From: Rathayibacter sp. VKM Ac-2760
GTDB lineage: Bacteria > Actinomycetota > Actinomycetes > Actinomycetales > Microbacteriaceae
Assembly (NCBI RefSeq): GCF_009834185.1
Contig: NZ_CP047173.1
Span: forward strand, 248,001 to 312,000
Direction: 5' to 3'
DNA length: 64,000 nucleotides
Shown piece by piece: positions 1-8,657 of this stretch. The number at the start of each line of letters is the position of its first letter. The first letter of the stretch is position 1. The translations under genes and the position numbers were made by a program. Under the pieces are notes generated by a model. It had not been told where the DNA came from. It saw nothing but the letters and a program-made list of their open reading frames with translations, and did not search any database.

Positions 1-3000
1 TGTACTCCACGGAGAGCGGCACGGCGACGGAGGCGTTGGAGGTCAGGAAGGTGGTGAGCCGCCCGTCCGACGCCTCCGCCGCGGTCTCGATCCCCTCGAG
101 GAGATCGGACCCGACGTGGCAGCCCGTGATCGGGTCCTGCTCCGCGACGATCGCGAAGACGAACCCGCCGGCGCAGCCGACCAGCGCGGACGAGACGTCG
201 AGAGCGAGCCAGCGATCCAGCGCCGACTTCTCCCGGGTGGCGATCTCCACGACGTAGCTGCCCTCGACGGTCGCCTTCCCGGCGACGTCGAGCCGGTGCG
301 GGGCCGGCATCCGCTTGCCGGCGAACGTGTCGAGCATCTTCGTGCCGTCGACCTTGCCGTCGGCGGCCAGGGTGAACTCCTTGAAGTAGATCGTGTGGCC
401 GGGCAGGAAGCGCCACGCGTCGGGTTCTCCGGCCTTCGGCTGGAAGTAGAGCCGGACGCCGTGCTTCCGGACGATCGCCGGAGAGAGATTGACGCCCGCC
501 TTCGCGAACGCCGTGTCCTTCACCTTCGGCGCGCCCAGGACCGAGTAGTTGATCGAGTCGCGGAAGGAGAAGGCGATCGACATCGTGGGGACGTTGCAGT
601 CCTCCTTGAGAGCGAGCTGCCGGACCTCGCACGGCCCGTTCGGGGAGGTGACCCACGGATTGCCGCTCCTCGTCATCGTCGGAGCGCCGACCGACATCTC
701 CAGGTCGAACTCGTCGCTCACCCCGGGGTACTCGGAGGAGAGCTCGATCCCCGCCCGCAGGAGGAAGCTGAAGCGGCCCTTACCGGCGATGTGCGAGTTG
801 AGGGAGCTGTAGGAGTTCCAGCCCTCCAGATGCGCGGTCGTGCCGCCGGAGAACAGGACCGTCGCCGAGCTGCTCTGGTCGTGGGCCGGAAGGCTCGCGA
901 TCGCGGCGCTGAACCCGGGGTCGGTCGACGGCGTGCTCAGCATGACGGCATCGCGGAAGCGGGCGCCGACATCGCCCTGTCCGCTGCATCGCTTCACGTC
1001 GACGTCGAAGATCCTGCAGCGCCACCAGTTCAGCGAGTGACCGAGCTCCTCGAGGTAGAACTTGGCGAACTCCGGGTTCGCGGAGCCGTCGGTGACGCTC
1101 ACGCGGTCCTCGTTGAGCAGGATCGCGCTCTGATCGTCGTCGTAGACGAAGGCGGCGGGCCGGTCGCCCAGGGTGTCGGAGGCGACCCAGATCGGACTGA
1201 TCTGCTCGAGGTACGCGGAATCCGTCAGGACCTTCAGCAGCTCCGCCGTGATCGACCGACTCTCCGCGCTCGCCCACGCGGGGTTCTCCCGCGCGACCTG
1301 CTCGTAGTCCGGGCCGAACGCGTGCGTGAAGACCGTCTCCACCCCGCGCTCGAAGGCGACCTGCGCGGCGGCGTGGCGCAGATCGGCACTGGTGGCGCCG
1401 ACCACGGGGAAGGTGTTGCTGCCGTCGAGCCCCAGCTCGTCGCGGAGCGACTCGTTCGCGAGAAGCCACTTCAGAGTCGCGTCAGGCATCATCCGCGGAG
1501 CCCGAGCGAAGAGCTGCCCGAAGTCCTCGTAGTGCGACTCGGGCGGAGCGTCGGACCCGGGCGCGTCGCTCCAGAGGCCGCTCTCGCGGACCCCCTCCAC
1601 CGCCTCGTCGCCGAGGTCCTTCGAGAAGTCGGCCGCGAGGCCCTCGAGCGTGGTCCCGAAGTCGTCCTGCCCTCCCATCTCGTGCAGCGCGTCCGAGAGG
1701 AACCGCTGCTCGCCCGACTTGAGCGCGGTCTTGGCGGAGAGCTCCAGCCCGCCCTCGACGGCCTCGCCCGCCGGGCCGAGTGCACCGAGGAGCACGCGGC
1801 GGAGGTTGGTCCCGTTCGGGTTCTGCTCGTACTCCTCGACGTGCCGGATCAGCGGCCCGATCAGCGGGATCTGCTCCGCCTCCCCGATCGCGCTGTGCTC
1901 GTGGAGCCATTGCTTCTGCAGCTCGCGGAACGCCTGCTCGTCACTCTCGGCGGCGCGCCGGTACTCCTCCTCCGACGCCTTCAACTCGGACAGCTCCTTG
2001 CTCTCGACCCGGATCAGAGCCGCGAAGCCGGTGGGGTCTTCGCCCGCCCACGTGCGGTGCAGCTCGTGCCAGTCCTCCGCCATCCGAGCCCGGAGTGCCG
2101 CCTGCGCCTCGGCGACCCGGGCGTCGTGCTCCTTCCGGACGTCGTTCAGCTCCGCCTCGAGCGTCTCCACATCACGACCGGCGGCTTTGCAGGGAACGCT
2201 GGTGATCCCGAGACTGAGGACCATCCAGAGCGGATTGCACACGCTCCTCTGCTCGGCGATCGCACGGTGGATCCGCGTCTCCAAGGCGGCGATCCTCTCG
2301 TGGAGCGCCGCCTCCGCTCGGAGCTTGGCGTCGTTCAGCCCGAGGGAGAAAAGCCGGTCCATCCGTGCGTACTGACGCTCGTGCGCTTGCTGCGCGATCC
2401 GGTGCCCGGAGTCGGCGAGAGCGCGGCCGAGAAGATCACAGGTCTGCTGCAGGGGAGAGCCCGCCGTCGCGGAACTGCACCGAGCGGCTGACACGCGCCA
2501 GCGATCGGCACCCGACGCCGGATCGACTCCGGGATCGCTCGTGAGGCATTCCGTTCCCGTCCCCGTGATGCAGACCAGACCCCCGTCGAGGTCGCGGGCG
2601 TACCAGATCGGCACCCCGAGCGAGCTGCCGTCCTTCCAGGTCGTCTCGGCGGCGCTCGCCGCCCGGCAGAGGGACGCGAACACGGCCGGGATCGAGTCCG
2701 GGGTGGCGTCCACCTGCGAGCAGCGCACGAGTGCGGTCCTGCCGCGGACGACGTCGGCGACCGCGGCGAGCGGCGTCGCCGTCCGCAGGTCGTACGCCGA
2801 CCCCTCGGCACCCGTCCACGGCGTCGCCGCCGCCGGGAACGCGATGTCCCGCTCGTCGACGATCGTGTACACGGCGGCGGGACGTGCCACCTGCGGATCC
2901 GCCGGCAGGACGCGCAGCTCCTCCATCCTGACCCCGACGAGCGGATCGTTGAGAGGGGAGGGGCCGGTCGTCGCGGCGTGCGCGGGAAGGACGGTGCTGA

Positions 3001-3052
3001 CGGCGAGAAGAGCCGCGAGGACGGCGATCGGGCCGGTGAGGCGTCGAGGCAT
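1..3052 (-). CDS. Large secreted protein with EELGH motif, partial (C-terminus off window)
   Basis: The frame opens at ATG 3052 (AGGAG five bases upstream) and stays open for 1,017 codons to the left edge, so the C-terminus is missing. Residues 1-26 are a signal peptide (MPRR, then a hydrophobic core, AHA/ATT cleavage), so the product is exported. Residues about 235-395 are charged, Glu/Arg/Ala-rich and helical, probably coiled coil. Residues about 635-700 contain an acidic AFVYDDDQSAILLNED stretch, then EELGH (668-672) followed by a GDVGARF segment. That order resembles the EExGH-type segment seen in some large secreted calcium-binding or toxin-like proteins, so a metallopeptidase-like or structural fold is possible. 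The rest, rich in beta-type sequence, matches nothing I know. The protein stands alone, divergent from the lipoprotein gene at 3365. Existence is certain; function is unknown. Confidence 0.85.
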   Translation of the reverse strand, partial: MPRRLTGPIAVLAALLAVSTVLPAHAATTGPSPLNDPLVGVRMEELRVLPADPQVARPAAVYTIVDERDIAFPAAATPWTGAEGSAYDLRTATPLAAVADVVRGRTALVRCSQVDATPDSIPAVFASLCRAASAAETTWKDGSSLGVPIWYARDLDGGLVCITGTGTECLTSDPGVDPASGADRWRVSAARCSSATAGSPLQQTCDLLGRALADSGHRIAQQAHERQYARMDRLFSLGLNDAKLRAEAALHERIAALETRIHRAIAEQRSVCNPLWMVLSLGITSVPCKAAGRDVETLEAELNDVRKEHDARVAEAQAALRARMAEDWHELHRTWAGEDPTGFAALIRVESKELSELKASEEEYRRAAESDEQAFRELQKQWLHEHSAIGEAEQIPLIGPLIRHVEEYEQNPNGTNLRRVLLGALGPAGEAVEGGLELSAKTALKSGEQRFLSDALHEMGGQDDFGTTLEGLAADFSKDLGDEAVEGVRESGLWSDAPGSDAPPESHYEDFGQLFARAPRMMPDATLKWLLANESLRDELGLDGSNTFPVVGATSADLRHAAAQVAFERGVETVFTHAFGPDYEQVARENPAWASAESRSITAELLKVLTDSAYLEQISPIWVASDTLGDRPAAFVYDDDQSAILLNEDRVSVTDGSANPEFAKFYLEELGHSLNWWRCRIFDVDVKRCSGQGDVGARFRDAVMLSTPSTDPGFSAAIASLPAHDQSSSATVLFSGGTTAHLEGWNSYSSLNSHIAGKGRFSFLLRAGIELSSEYPGVSDEFDLEMSVGAPTMTRSGNPWVTSPNGPCEVRQLALKEDCNVPTMSIAFSFRDSINYSVLGAPKVKDTAFAKAGVNLSPAIVRKHGVRLYFQPKAGEPDAWRFLPGHTIYFKEFTLAADGKVDGTKMLDTFAGKRMPAPHRLDVAGKATVEGSYVVEIATREKSALDRWLALDVSSALVGCAGGFVFAIVAEQDPITGCHVGSDLLEGIETAAEASDGRLTTFLTSNASVAVPLSVEY

Positions 3053-3364
3053 GGCTGCTCCTGGGGTGGGAGGGGCGGGATGCTCCGGGCGGGCCGAGCC
3101 CGGTGAGGGCCGGCGGCAGCGTCTCGCGCTATCGATCGGGTGGCCACACCGTAGTGAGGTCGAGTTCCGCCTCTGTGTCGTTGCGCGTCCTGCGGCACCG
3201 GAGGCGCGGGATCCCTCGCCCTCCTCGGGGCCGACGCCGCCGAGCGGCGAGAGGGAATCGTGACGCGCGCATGATGCAGGGGTGACGGGGCGCTGACGGG
3301 GCGGAGCGGAGGGTGGGGTGCCGGCGTCGCCGGACCGCCGCTCCTCTCGTCGTCAAGGGAACCC
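3053..3364. other. Divergent intergenic region, nothing specific recognised
   Basis: This 312-bp gap separates two diverging genes and must hold both promoters. It is GC-rich, with a loose inverted repeat around 3208-3260 (ATCCCTCGCC against GGCGAGAGGGA). I could not pick convincing -35/-10 boxes, and I see no small ORF with a ribosome binding site. Confidence 0.4.
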
Positions 3365-3883
3365 ATGTCGTCTCGTCGTGCTCGTCCGTCCCGCCGTCTC
3401 GCCGCTGTGCTCGCACCGCCGGCCGCGTTGCTCCTGGTGCTCGCCGGGTGCAGCGCCGCTCCCGCGCCGGCCGCGACCACGGCGATGTCCGGTCGGGCTG
3501 TCGCGCCCACCGACGCCGAGGTCCGGGGGCTGTTCGACGAGTGGAACGCGGCGCTCGCCACCGGCGACCCCGCGGCCGTCGACGCGCTCTACACCGCCGA
3601 CGCGGTGCTCCTGCCGACCGTCGCACCCGGCGTCCTCGACACCTCCGCGGAGCGCACCGCCTACTTCGGCGCCTTCCTCGCGAACCGGCCGACCGGCGTG
3701 ATCGACGAGAGCGTCGTCCGCGATCTCGGCGACGGATTCGCGTCGAACACGGGCCTCTACACCTTCACCCTCGGCGCGACCGGCGATGTGGTGCACGCCC
3801 GGTTCACCTTCGTCTACGAGGAGATCGGCGGGGAGTGGAAGATCATCGAGCACCACTCGTCGCGGGAGCCCGTCGCGCCGTGA
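3365..3883 (+). CDS. SnoaL/SgcJ-like lipoprotein (NTF2 fold)
   Basis: A 172-residue protein with an AAGGGAA ribosome binding site five bases before ATG. Residues 1-31 are a lipoprotein signal with lipobox LAGC (Cys31), so it should be anchored on the outer face of the membrane. Residues about 48-170 follow the SgcJ/EcaC/DUF4440 pattern of the NTF2-like superfamily: LFDEWNAALATGDPAAVDALY near the start, an LLP-VAPGVLDT loop, and a C-terminal strand ending EWKIIEHHSS. Members of this fold bind small hydrophobic ligands or act as isomerases or hydrolases, but most stand-alone lipoprotein forms are uncharacterised. It may be co-transcribed with the response regulator starting 40 bp downstream. 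The fold assignment is good; the specific function is unknown. Confidence 0.8.
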   Translation: MSSRRARPSRRLAAVLAPPAALLLVLAGCSAAPAPAATTAMSGRAVAPTDAEVRGLFDEWNAALATGDPAAVDALYTADAVLLPTVAPGVLDTSAERTAYFGAFLANRPTGVIDESVVRDLGDGFASNTGLYTFTLGATGDVVHARFTFVYEEIGGEWKIIEHHSSREPVAP

Positions 3884-3923
3884 CAGCGGCCCGCTCGCCC
3901 TGCGGGACGTGGCACAGTGAGAC

Positions 3924-4595
3924 GTGCTCATCTTGCTGGTGGAGGACGATCCCGAGATCGCCGACTGCGTGACCGCGGCGCTCGAGCAGTACGGCTACGC
4001 CGTCGCCCGGGCGCGGACGGGCAGGGAGGCGCTCGACTCCGGTCCCCCGGACCTCGTCCTGCTCGACCTCGGACTGCCGGACATGGACGGGCTGGACGTC
4101 TGCCGGATGCTCCGCCGCAGATCCGACGTTCCGATCATCGTGATCACCGCGAGGAGCGACGAGGCCGACACCGTCGCCGCGCTCGAGGTGGGCGCGGACG
4201 ACTGCGTGATCACGCCGGTGGGCGTCCGCGGGCTGATCGCGCGGATCCGGGCGGTGAGCAGGAGGGTCGGCGCGGTCGGGGCGCGGTCGGCGGGCGCCCT
4301 CCCGCCGCCCCTGCGGCTCGGCGGGGTCGTCGTCGATCCCGCGTCCCGTCGTGTGCACCTCGGCGGGACGGAGCTCGCGCTCACGCCGAAGGAGTTCGAC
4401 CTGCTGGTCGCGCTGGCCCGGCGCCCGGGCGTCGCCCTCACCCGCGAGGCTCTGATCGACGAGGTCTGGGACTGCAACTGGTTCGGCTCCACCCGCACCC
4501 TCGACGTCCACGTCTTCGCCCTCCGGCGCAAGCTCGGCGCGGCGCTGACGATCACGACCCTCCGCGGCGTCGGCTTCCGCCTCGAGGTCCCCTGA
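3924..4595 (+). CDS. OmpR/PhoB-family response regulator, orphan and atypical
   Basis: A 223-residue two-domain regulator starting at GTG 3924. The receiver domain (1-115) has the acidic pocket E7-D8-D9, the phospho-acceptor D48 in LVLLDLGLPDMDG, and Thr75 in ITAR. The motif that normally reads GADDYVTKPF reads GADDCVITPV, so the conserved Lys is Thr97 and the usual Tyr is Cys94. The winged-helix DNA-binding domain (about 128-222) is normal (LALTPKEFDLLVALARRPG, then a DVHVFALRRKLG recognition helix). No histidine kinase is adjacent, which is unusual for this family. Loss of the receiver Lys suggests altered or absent phosphorylation switching. No strong ribosome binding site precedes the GTG, so the start is moderately certain. 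Confidence 0.88.
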   Translation: MLILLVEDDPEIADCVTAALEQYGYAVARARTGREALDSGPPDLVLLDLGLPDMDGLDVCRMLRRRSDVPIIVITARSDEADTVAALEVGADDCVITPVGVRGLIARIRAVSRRVGAVGARSAGALPPPLRLGGVVVDPASRRVHLGGTELALTPKEFDLLVALARRPGVALTREALIDEVWDCNWFGSTRTLDVHVFALRRKLGAALTITTLRGVGFRLEVP

Positions 4596-4609
4596 CCCGG
4601 GTCCGCCCC

Positions 4610-4680
4610 CCCTCCGCGAGATGCCACTTGTGCTCGCCTTTCACGGCGTGTCGTGTGCACAAGTGGCATCTCGCGGAGGG
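4610..4680. repeat. Family A palindrome, copy 1
   Basis: Perfect inverted arms CCCTCCGCGAGATGCCACTT (4610-4629) and the matching AAGTGGCATCTCGCGGAGGG end (to 4680) enclose about 30 bp that include GGCGTGTCG. It lies between the response regulator (+) and the GH43 gene (-), which converge, so it could act as a bidirectional terminator. Confidence 0.9.
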
Positions 4681-4707
4681 GAGTCGGGAGGTCAGGGAGT
4701 CAGGGGG

Positions 4708-7704
4708 TCAGCAGGTGGCCGCCTGGTAGGGGAGGGTGGCGGTGAAGGGCGGCTGGCCGGGGGAGGTGCCGGTGACGGTGACCGTGCCGGCGGGGGTCGA
4801 CTTCAGGCGCGTGGTGAACGCGGCCGAGGCCGAGGAGCCCGGAGCGACCGAGGGGAACGACTTCGTGCCGTAGGCGGACTCGACGGTGATGTCGGCCGCC
4901 GCGGTGTCGGTGTTCTTCACGGTCGCGGTGAGCACGACCTTGCCGGCGACGCAGCGCGTCGAGACGGCGGGGGCGAGCTCGAGCGTGTCGAGCGAGACCG
5001 CGGCCGAGGCCGAGGTGCGCACGAGCGCGTCGGCGTAGCCGTTGTAGGAGGCGGTGACGCCGCTCACTCCGGCCGGGACGACGGCGCTCGCCGAGCCGCC
5101 GGAGAGGGCGACGGTCGAGCTCCAGGTGCCGCCGGTGAAGGTGACGGTTCCGGCGACGTCGCCCTTGTCGGCCGCAGCGACCTTCGCCGTGACCGTGCGG
5201 CCGTCGGCGGTGAGGGTCGTGCTGGAGTCGACGGCGGTGACGCCGGTCCAGTTCTTCATCGCGGTGAGCACCGTCTGCGGGACGCTCACGAACGCGCCGT
5301 GCCGCGGGCTGGCCGGGAGGCCGCCCTTGGTCGAGACGTTCCAGTCGGTCGACTTGGACAGGCGCGCGGACTGCGAGCTGGCCGCGATGGCCGCGCCGCT
5401 CGTCACGAAGGCCTTGTAGCCGCCCTGGCCGTAGTTGTCGACGAGGAAGGCGTAGCCGTCGCCGTTCGCGGTGGTGTCGTTGGGGTCGCCCGCGTTCAGC
5501 TTGATGATCTCGGGGCCCTCGCCGTCCTGACCGGTCTCGAGCTTGGTCATGTTCGTGTCGGTGAGCTGCCAGGTCGTGCTCGGATCGGCGTTCCAGTTCG
5601 ACGAGGTCGTCGGCGCGGTGAGCACCTTCGACTTCTCCAGGAAGATGTCCTTGCCGGCCTCGAGGGTGCCGGCGGCGCCGCCCTCCTCGTTCTTGGTGAA
5701 GCGGTAGTAGTAGTCGCCGATCTTGGTGATCGTCGAGTCGATCCGCGCGTAGCCGGTGTCCTGCCAGGTGGCGGGCGGCTGGGTGAAGGTGCGGAAGTCG
5801 CGGGTGATCACCGAGAAGACGCGGGAGTAGAGCTTGTCGCTGTTGGTCTTGGTCGCGTCGGAGTAGAGGCGCGAGGAGAAGAAGACGACGTAGGACTGCA
5901 GCGCGTCGTCCCAGTACGCCTCCGGCGCCCAGGTCATGCCGGCGGCGGGCTGGTTGACCGTGATGCCGGTGTCGACGCCGTTGGTGCGGGTCCACTTCAC
6001 CAGGTCGGTCGACTCCCAGACCTCGATCTTGAGGCTGCCCTTGGACTGCGCGTCGCCCCAGCTCGTGCCGCAGGAGATGCAGAGGTCGGTGGCGACCATG
6101 TAGTACTTGTCGCCGTTGTGCGAGCGGAGGATGAACGGGTCGCGCAGGCCCCTGGTGTCGGTCGTCGAGGTGATGACGGCCTTGCCGTCGTTGACCGGCG
6201 AGAAGGTGAAGAAGTCGTTGCCCGAGGTCGCCGCCTGGTAGATCTTCTCGTCGCCGTCGGACTTGAAGTACGCCGAGGCGTAGCCCGCGTCGGGGGCGGT
6301 GCGGCCGAGCTCCGCCACCGCGAGGGTGAAGGTGCGCGACTCCGAGACGCCGTTGAGCGTCGCGTTCGCGGTGAGGGTGACCGTCTTGTCGCCGGTGCCG
6401 TAGGCCGGGCGGGTGACGATGCCGCCGCCGCGGTACGGGTCGGCCGCGCCGACCGCGGGGGCGGTGTAGCCGGTGTTCGTCGGGGTGACGAGCGCGGGGT
6501 CGGAGGAGGTCCAGGTGATCGCGGTCCCGTTCTTCGGGCCGGTGACCACCAGGGGCAGGTTCTCGGTGGTGCGGGTGGCGAGGGCCAGCGCGTCGAGGTC
6601 GTCGTTGATCCTCGGGGCGAGGACGACGACGTCGAAGGTCAGCGTCGTGCCGAGGCCGGTGGTCGCGGTGAGGGTGACCGGGGTGTTCTGCGCGATGCTG
6701 CGCGAGACGACTCCGGTGCTCGAGACGACCGCGGGGTTCGACGACGACCAGGTGAGCGCGACTCCGCTGCTCGTCGCGGGCAGGGTGAGGTTCGAGGAGA
6801 CCGCGTCGAGCGAGGGGTTGCCGGCCAGGAGGACGGGCAGGACGTCGGAGCGCAGGAGCGCCGAGGTGGCGGCCGACTTCGCGGCGGCGGTGGGCATGCT
6901 GGCGGTGACCTGGTCGGCGGTGAGCGCGGTGTCCCAGAACTTCACGTCGGTGACGTCGCCGGTGAAGAGCGCGTCGCCGTTGTAGAGGGAGCGGCCGAGG
7001 TAGCCGAGGGTGCTGCCTGCGGGGACGATGCTCGCCATCGACTTGGCGGCCGTGACGGTGGAGATCTGCGTGCCGTCGCGGTAGAGGGTGAGCGTGGTGC
7101 TCGAGCCGGTGCCCGAGCCGACGAGCGTCAGCGTGGTGAAGCCGGGGTTGAGGCCGCCGCCCGCGGGGAGGCGGGTCTCGCCGTTGCCGCTGTCCTTCAC
7201 GCGGATGCCGGAGAGGACCTGGTTGCTGTAGCCGCCCTCCGAGCTGCGCGGGTTCACGAAGACGTGGTTGCCGAGCTGGGTGGTGTTCCAGTTGCCGATG
7301 CCGTCGCCGATGACCCAGCCGAACTGGTTGGCGGCGGTCTGCGTCTTCACCGTGTACTCGACGGCGAAGGCGTTGTCGGTGCCGGTGACGAGGTTCTTGG
7401 GGAGGGCGGCGTAGCCGTTGTTCTTGAAGCGGGCGACCTGGTCGCCGCCGGCATCGGCGAAGGACGCGTCGGTGAGGCCGGTCAGCGTCGCGTTGCGGCC
7501 GTTGCCCGAGATGTCGAGCAGGGCGGACCCGGCGTGCGACATGTCGTAGTGCGCGGTGGGTGCGGGCACGTCGGCGGCCTGGGCCGTGACGGGGACGAGG
7601 GCGCCTCCGAGGGCGACGCTCGTGCACGCGAGTGCGGAGAGGAAGAGGGACCGGGCACGGCGCCTGGGCGCGGTGGCAGGGGGCTCCGGGGAGCGTCGTC
7701 TCAT
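4708..7704 (-). CDS. Secreted GH43 glycosidase with LamG and Ig-like modules
   Basis: A 998-residue secreted enzyme. I chose ATG 7704 because GAAAGG precedes it by 7-8 bases and it gives a clean signal peptide (1-43, ending TAQA/ADV). The longer frame to 7878 only reads through a family A palindrome. Modules: LamG/concanavalin-like lectin domain (about 45-265), two Ig-like domains (about 285-365 and 365-465, with the SSSNPAVVSSTG type signature), GH43 five-bladed propeller (about 470-815), and a C-terminal beta domain. GH43 landmarks are LRDPFI (about 520, general base Asp), TWAPEAYWDD (about 590) and EGPEI (about 729, general acid Glu). Family members cut arabinan or arabinoxylan side chains outside the cell. 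A LacI-type palindrome sits 60 bp upstream. The exact substrate cannot be read from sequence. Confidence 0.88.
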   Translation of the reverse strand: MRRRSPEPPATAPRRRARSLFLSALACTSVALGGALVPVTAQAADVPAPTAHYDMSHAGSALLDISGNGRNATLTGLTDASFADAGGDQVARFKNNGYAALPKNLVTGTDNAFAVEYTVKTQTAANQFGWVIGDGIGNWNTTQLGNHVFVNPRSSEGGYSNQVLSGIRVKDSGNGETRLPAGGGLNPGFTTLTLVGSGTGSSTTLTLYRDGTQISTVTAAKSMASIVPAGSTLGYLGRSLYNGDALFTGDVTDVKFWDTALTADQVTASMPTAAAKSAATSALLRSDVLPVLLAGNPSLDAVSSNLTLPATSSGVALTWSSSNPAVVSSTGVVSRSIAQNTPVTLTATTGLGTTLTFDVVVLAPRINDDLDALALATRTTENLPLVVTGPKNGTAITWTSSDPALVTPTNTGYTAPAVGAADPYRGGGIVTRPAYGTGDKTVTLTANATLNGVSESRTFTLAVAELGRTAPDAGYASAYFKSDGDEKIYQAATSGNDFFTFSPVNDGKAVITSTTDTRGLRDPFILRSHNGDKYYMVATDLCISCGTSWGDAQSKGSLKIEVWESTDLVKWTRTNGVDTGITVNQPAAGMTWAPEAYWDDALQSYVVFFSSRLYSDATKTNSDKLYSRVFSVITRDFRTFTQPPATWQDTGYARIDSTITKIGDYYYRFTKNEEGGAAGTLEAGKDIFLEKSKVLTAPTTSSNWNADPSTTWQLTDTNMTKLETGQDGEGPEIIKLNAGDPNDTTANGDGYAFLVDNYGQGGYKAFVTSGAAIAASSQSARLSKSTDWNVSTKGGLPASPRHGAFVSVPQTVLTAMKNWTGVTAVDSSTTLTADGRTVTAKVAAADKGDVAGTVTFTGGTWSSTVALSGGSASAVVPAGVSGVTASYNGYADALVRTSASAAVSLDTLELAPAVSTRCVAGKVVLTATVKNTDTAAADITVESAYGTKSFPSVAPGSSASAAFTTRLKSTPAGTVTVTGTSPGQPPFTATLPYQAATC

Positions 7705-7763
7705 CGTCGAGACCTTTCGAGTAGGGGGAGGAGCGGGCCGCCGGATGGGAGCCGGCGGGGTGG

Positions 7764-7777
7764 TGTTCACGTTAACA
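7764..7777. promoter_or_regulatory. Candidate LacI-family operator upstream of GH43 gene
   Basis: TGTTCACGTTAACA is a near-perfect palindrome (12 of 14 positions symmetric around ACGT), 60 bp upstream of the GH43 start in an otherwise GC-rich spacer. Its form matches LacI-family operators common before plant-polysaccharide genes in Actinobacteria. No regulator gene is adjacent, so the cognate repressor must be encoded elsewhere. Confidence 0.55.
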
Positions 7778-7827
7778 TGCGCGCTGGTCCGGGGGCTAGC
7801 GGCAGCGCGAGAGAAGCGAGGCGACGG

Positions 7828-7894
7828 CTCCGCGAGATGCCACTTGTGAGCGCGACACGCCGAGGAATGCGTGCACAAGTGGCATCTCGCGGAG
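7828..7894. repeat. Family A palindrome, copy 2
   Basis: Inverted arms CTCCGCGAGATGCCACTTGTG and its complement enclose GACACGCC and spacer. It lies between the ATPase stop (7904) and the GH43 promoter. On the minus strand it supplies a spurious start that would add a CTHSSACRAHKWHLAE-type leader to the GH43 protein. Confidence 0.9.
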
Positions 7895-7903
7895 GGTGGG
7901 GCG

Positions 7904-8656
7904 TCAGTGCCAGAGGACGAGGCGGCGGCCTGCGATCTGCTCGACGGTGGCGGGGGTGTCGTAGAGGGCCCCGAGGTTCGCGGCGGTCAGGACGTCGGCG
8001 ACGGGGCCGTGGTGGGCGATGCGGCCGGCGCGGACGGCGACGATGCGGTCGGCGAACTGGGCGGCGACGTTGATGTCGTGCAGGACGACGACGATCGTCA
8101 TGCCGCGCTCGTCGACGAGGCGGCGCAGCAGCTTCATCAGGACGACGCCGTGGCGCGGGTCGAGATTGTTCAGCGGCTCGTCGAGGAGGAGGTGGTCGGT
8201 GTCCTGCGCCAGGGCCATCGCGACGAACGCGCGCTGGCGCTGGCCGCCGGAGAGCTCGTCGAGGAAGCGGCCGCGGACCGCCGACAGATCGAGGGCGGCG
8301 ATCGCGGCGTCGACGTGGGCGCGGTCCTCCGGGGAGGTGCCGCGGCCGCCGTGCGGGAAGCGCCCGTAGGCGACGAGGTCCTCGACGCTCAGGCGGATCG
8401 CGAAGTGGTTGTCCTGGCGGAGGATCGCCAGGCGGCGCGCGATGTCGCGGGAGCGGGTGGTCGCGACGTCGAGGCCGTCGACGGTGACGCCGCCGCTGCT
8501 CGCCTTCACCAGGCGGCCGATGGTGGCGAGGAGGGTCGACTTGCCGGAGCCGTTCGGGCCGATGATCGCGGTGAGGCCGGCGTCGAGGGCGAGGGTGACG
8601 TCGTCGACGGCGACGACGCTCCCGTGCCGGGTGGTGACGGAGGTGGTCTGGATCAT
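7904..8656 (-). CDS. Iron-siderophore ABC transporter ATP-binding protein
   Basis: A 250-residue ABC ATPase of the FecE/FepC type, which powers siderophore uptake. Walker A is GPNGSGKST (about 34-42), the Q-loop region is LRQDNHF, the signature is LSGGQRQR (about 137-144), Walker B is HLLLDEPLNNLD, and the switch His is in VLHDIN. It is the last gene of a four-gene operon, one base after the permease stop, and should assemble with the two FecCD-type permeases upstream. The order binding protein, permease, permease, ATPase and the DtxR-type box at 11640 support iron control. Confidence 0.93.
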   Translation of the reverse strand: MIQTTSVTTRHGSVVAVDDVTLALDAGLTAIIGPNGSGKSTLLATIGRLVKASSGGVTVDGLDVATTRSRDIARRLAILRQDNHFAIRLSVEDLVAYGRFPHGGRGTSPEDRAHVDAAIAALDLSAVRGRFLDELSGGQRQRAFVAMALAQDTDHLLLDEPLNNLDPRHGVVLMKLLRRLVDERGMTIVVVLHDINVAAQFADRIVAVRAGRIAHHGPVADVLTAANLGALYDTPATVEQIAGRRLVLWH

Positions 8657-8657
8657 G

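Noticed and set aside
7705..7878. Upstream start for the GH43 protein giving 58 extra residues
   Set aside because: The extension is translated from a family A palindrome and has no ribosome binding site, and it buries the signal peptide.
4621..8073. A 1,150-codon forward frame opposite the GH43 gene
   Set aside because: It is antisense to a gene with clear domains and is Gly/Arg/Val-rich, as expected from a high-GC shadow frame. The same holds for 116-2491 (+), 4700-7627 (-) and 10621-11658 (+).
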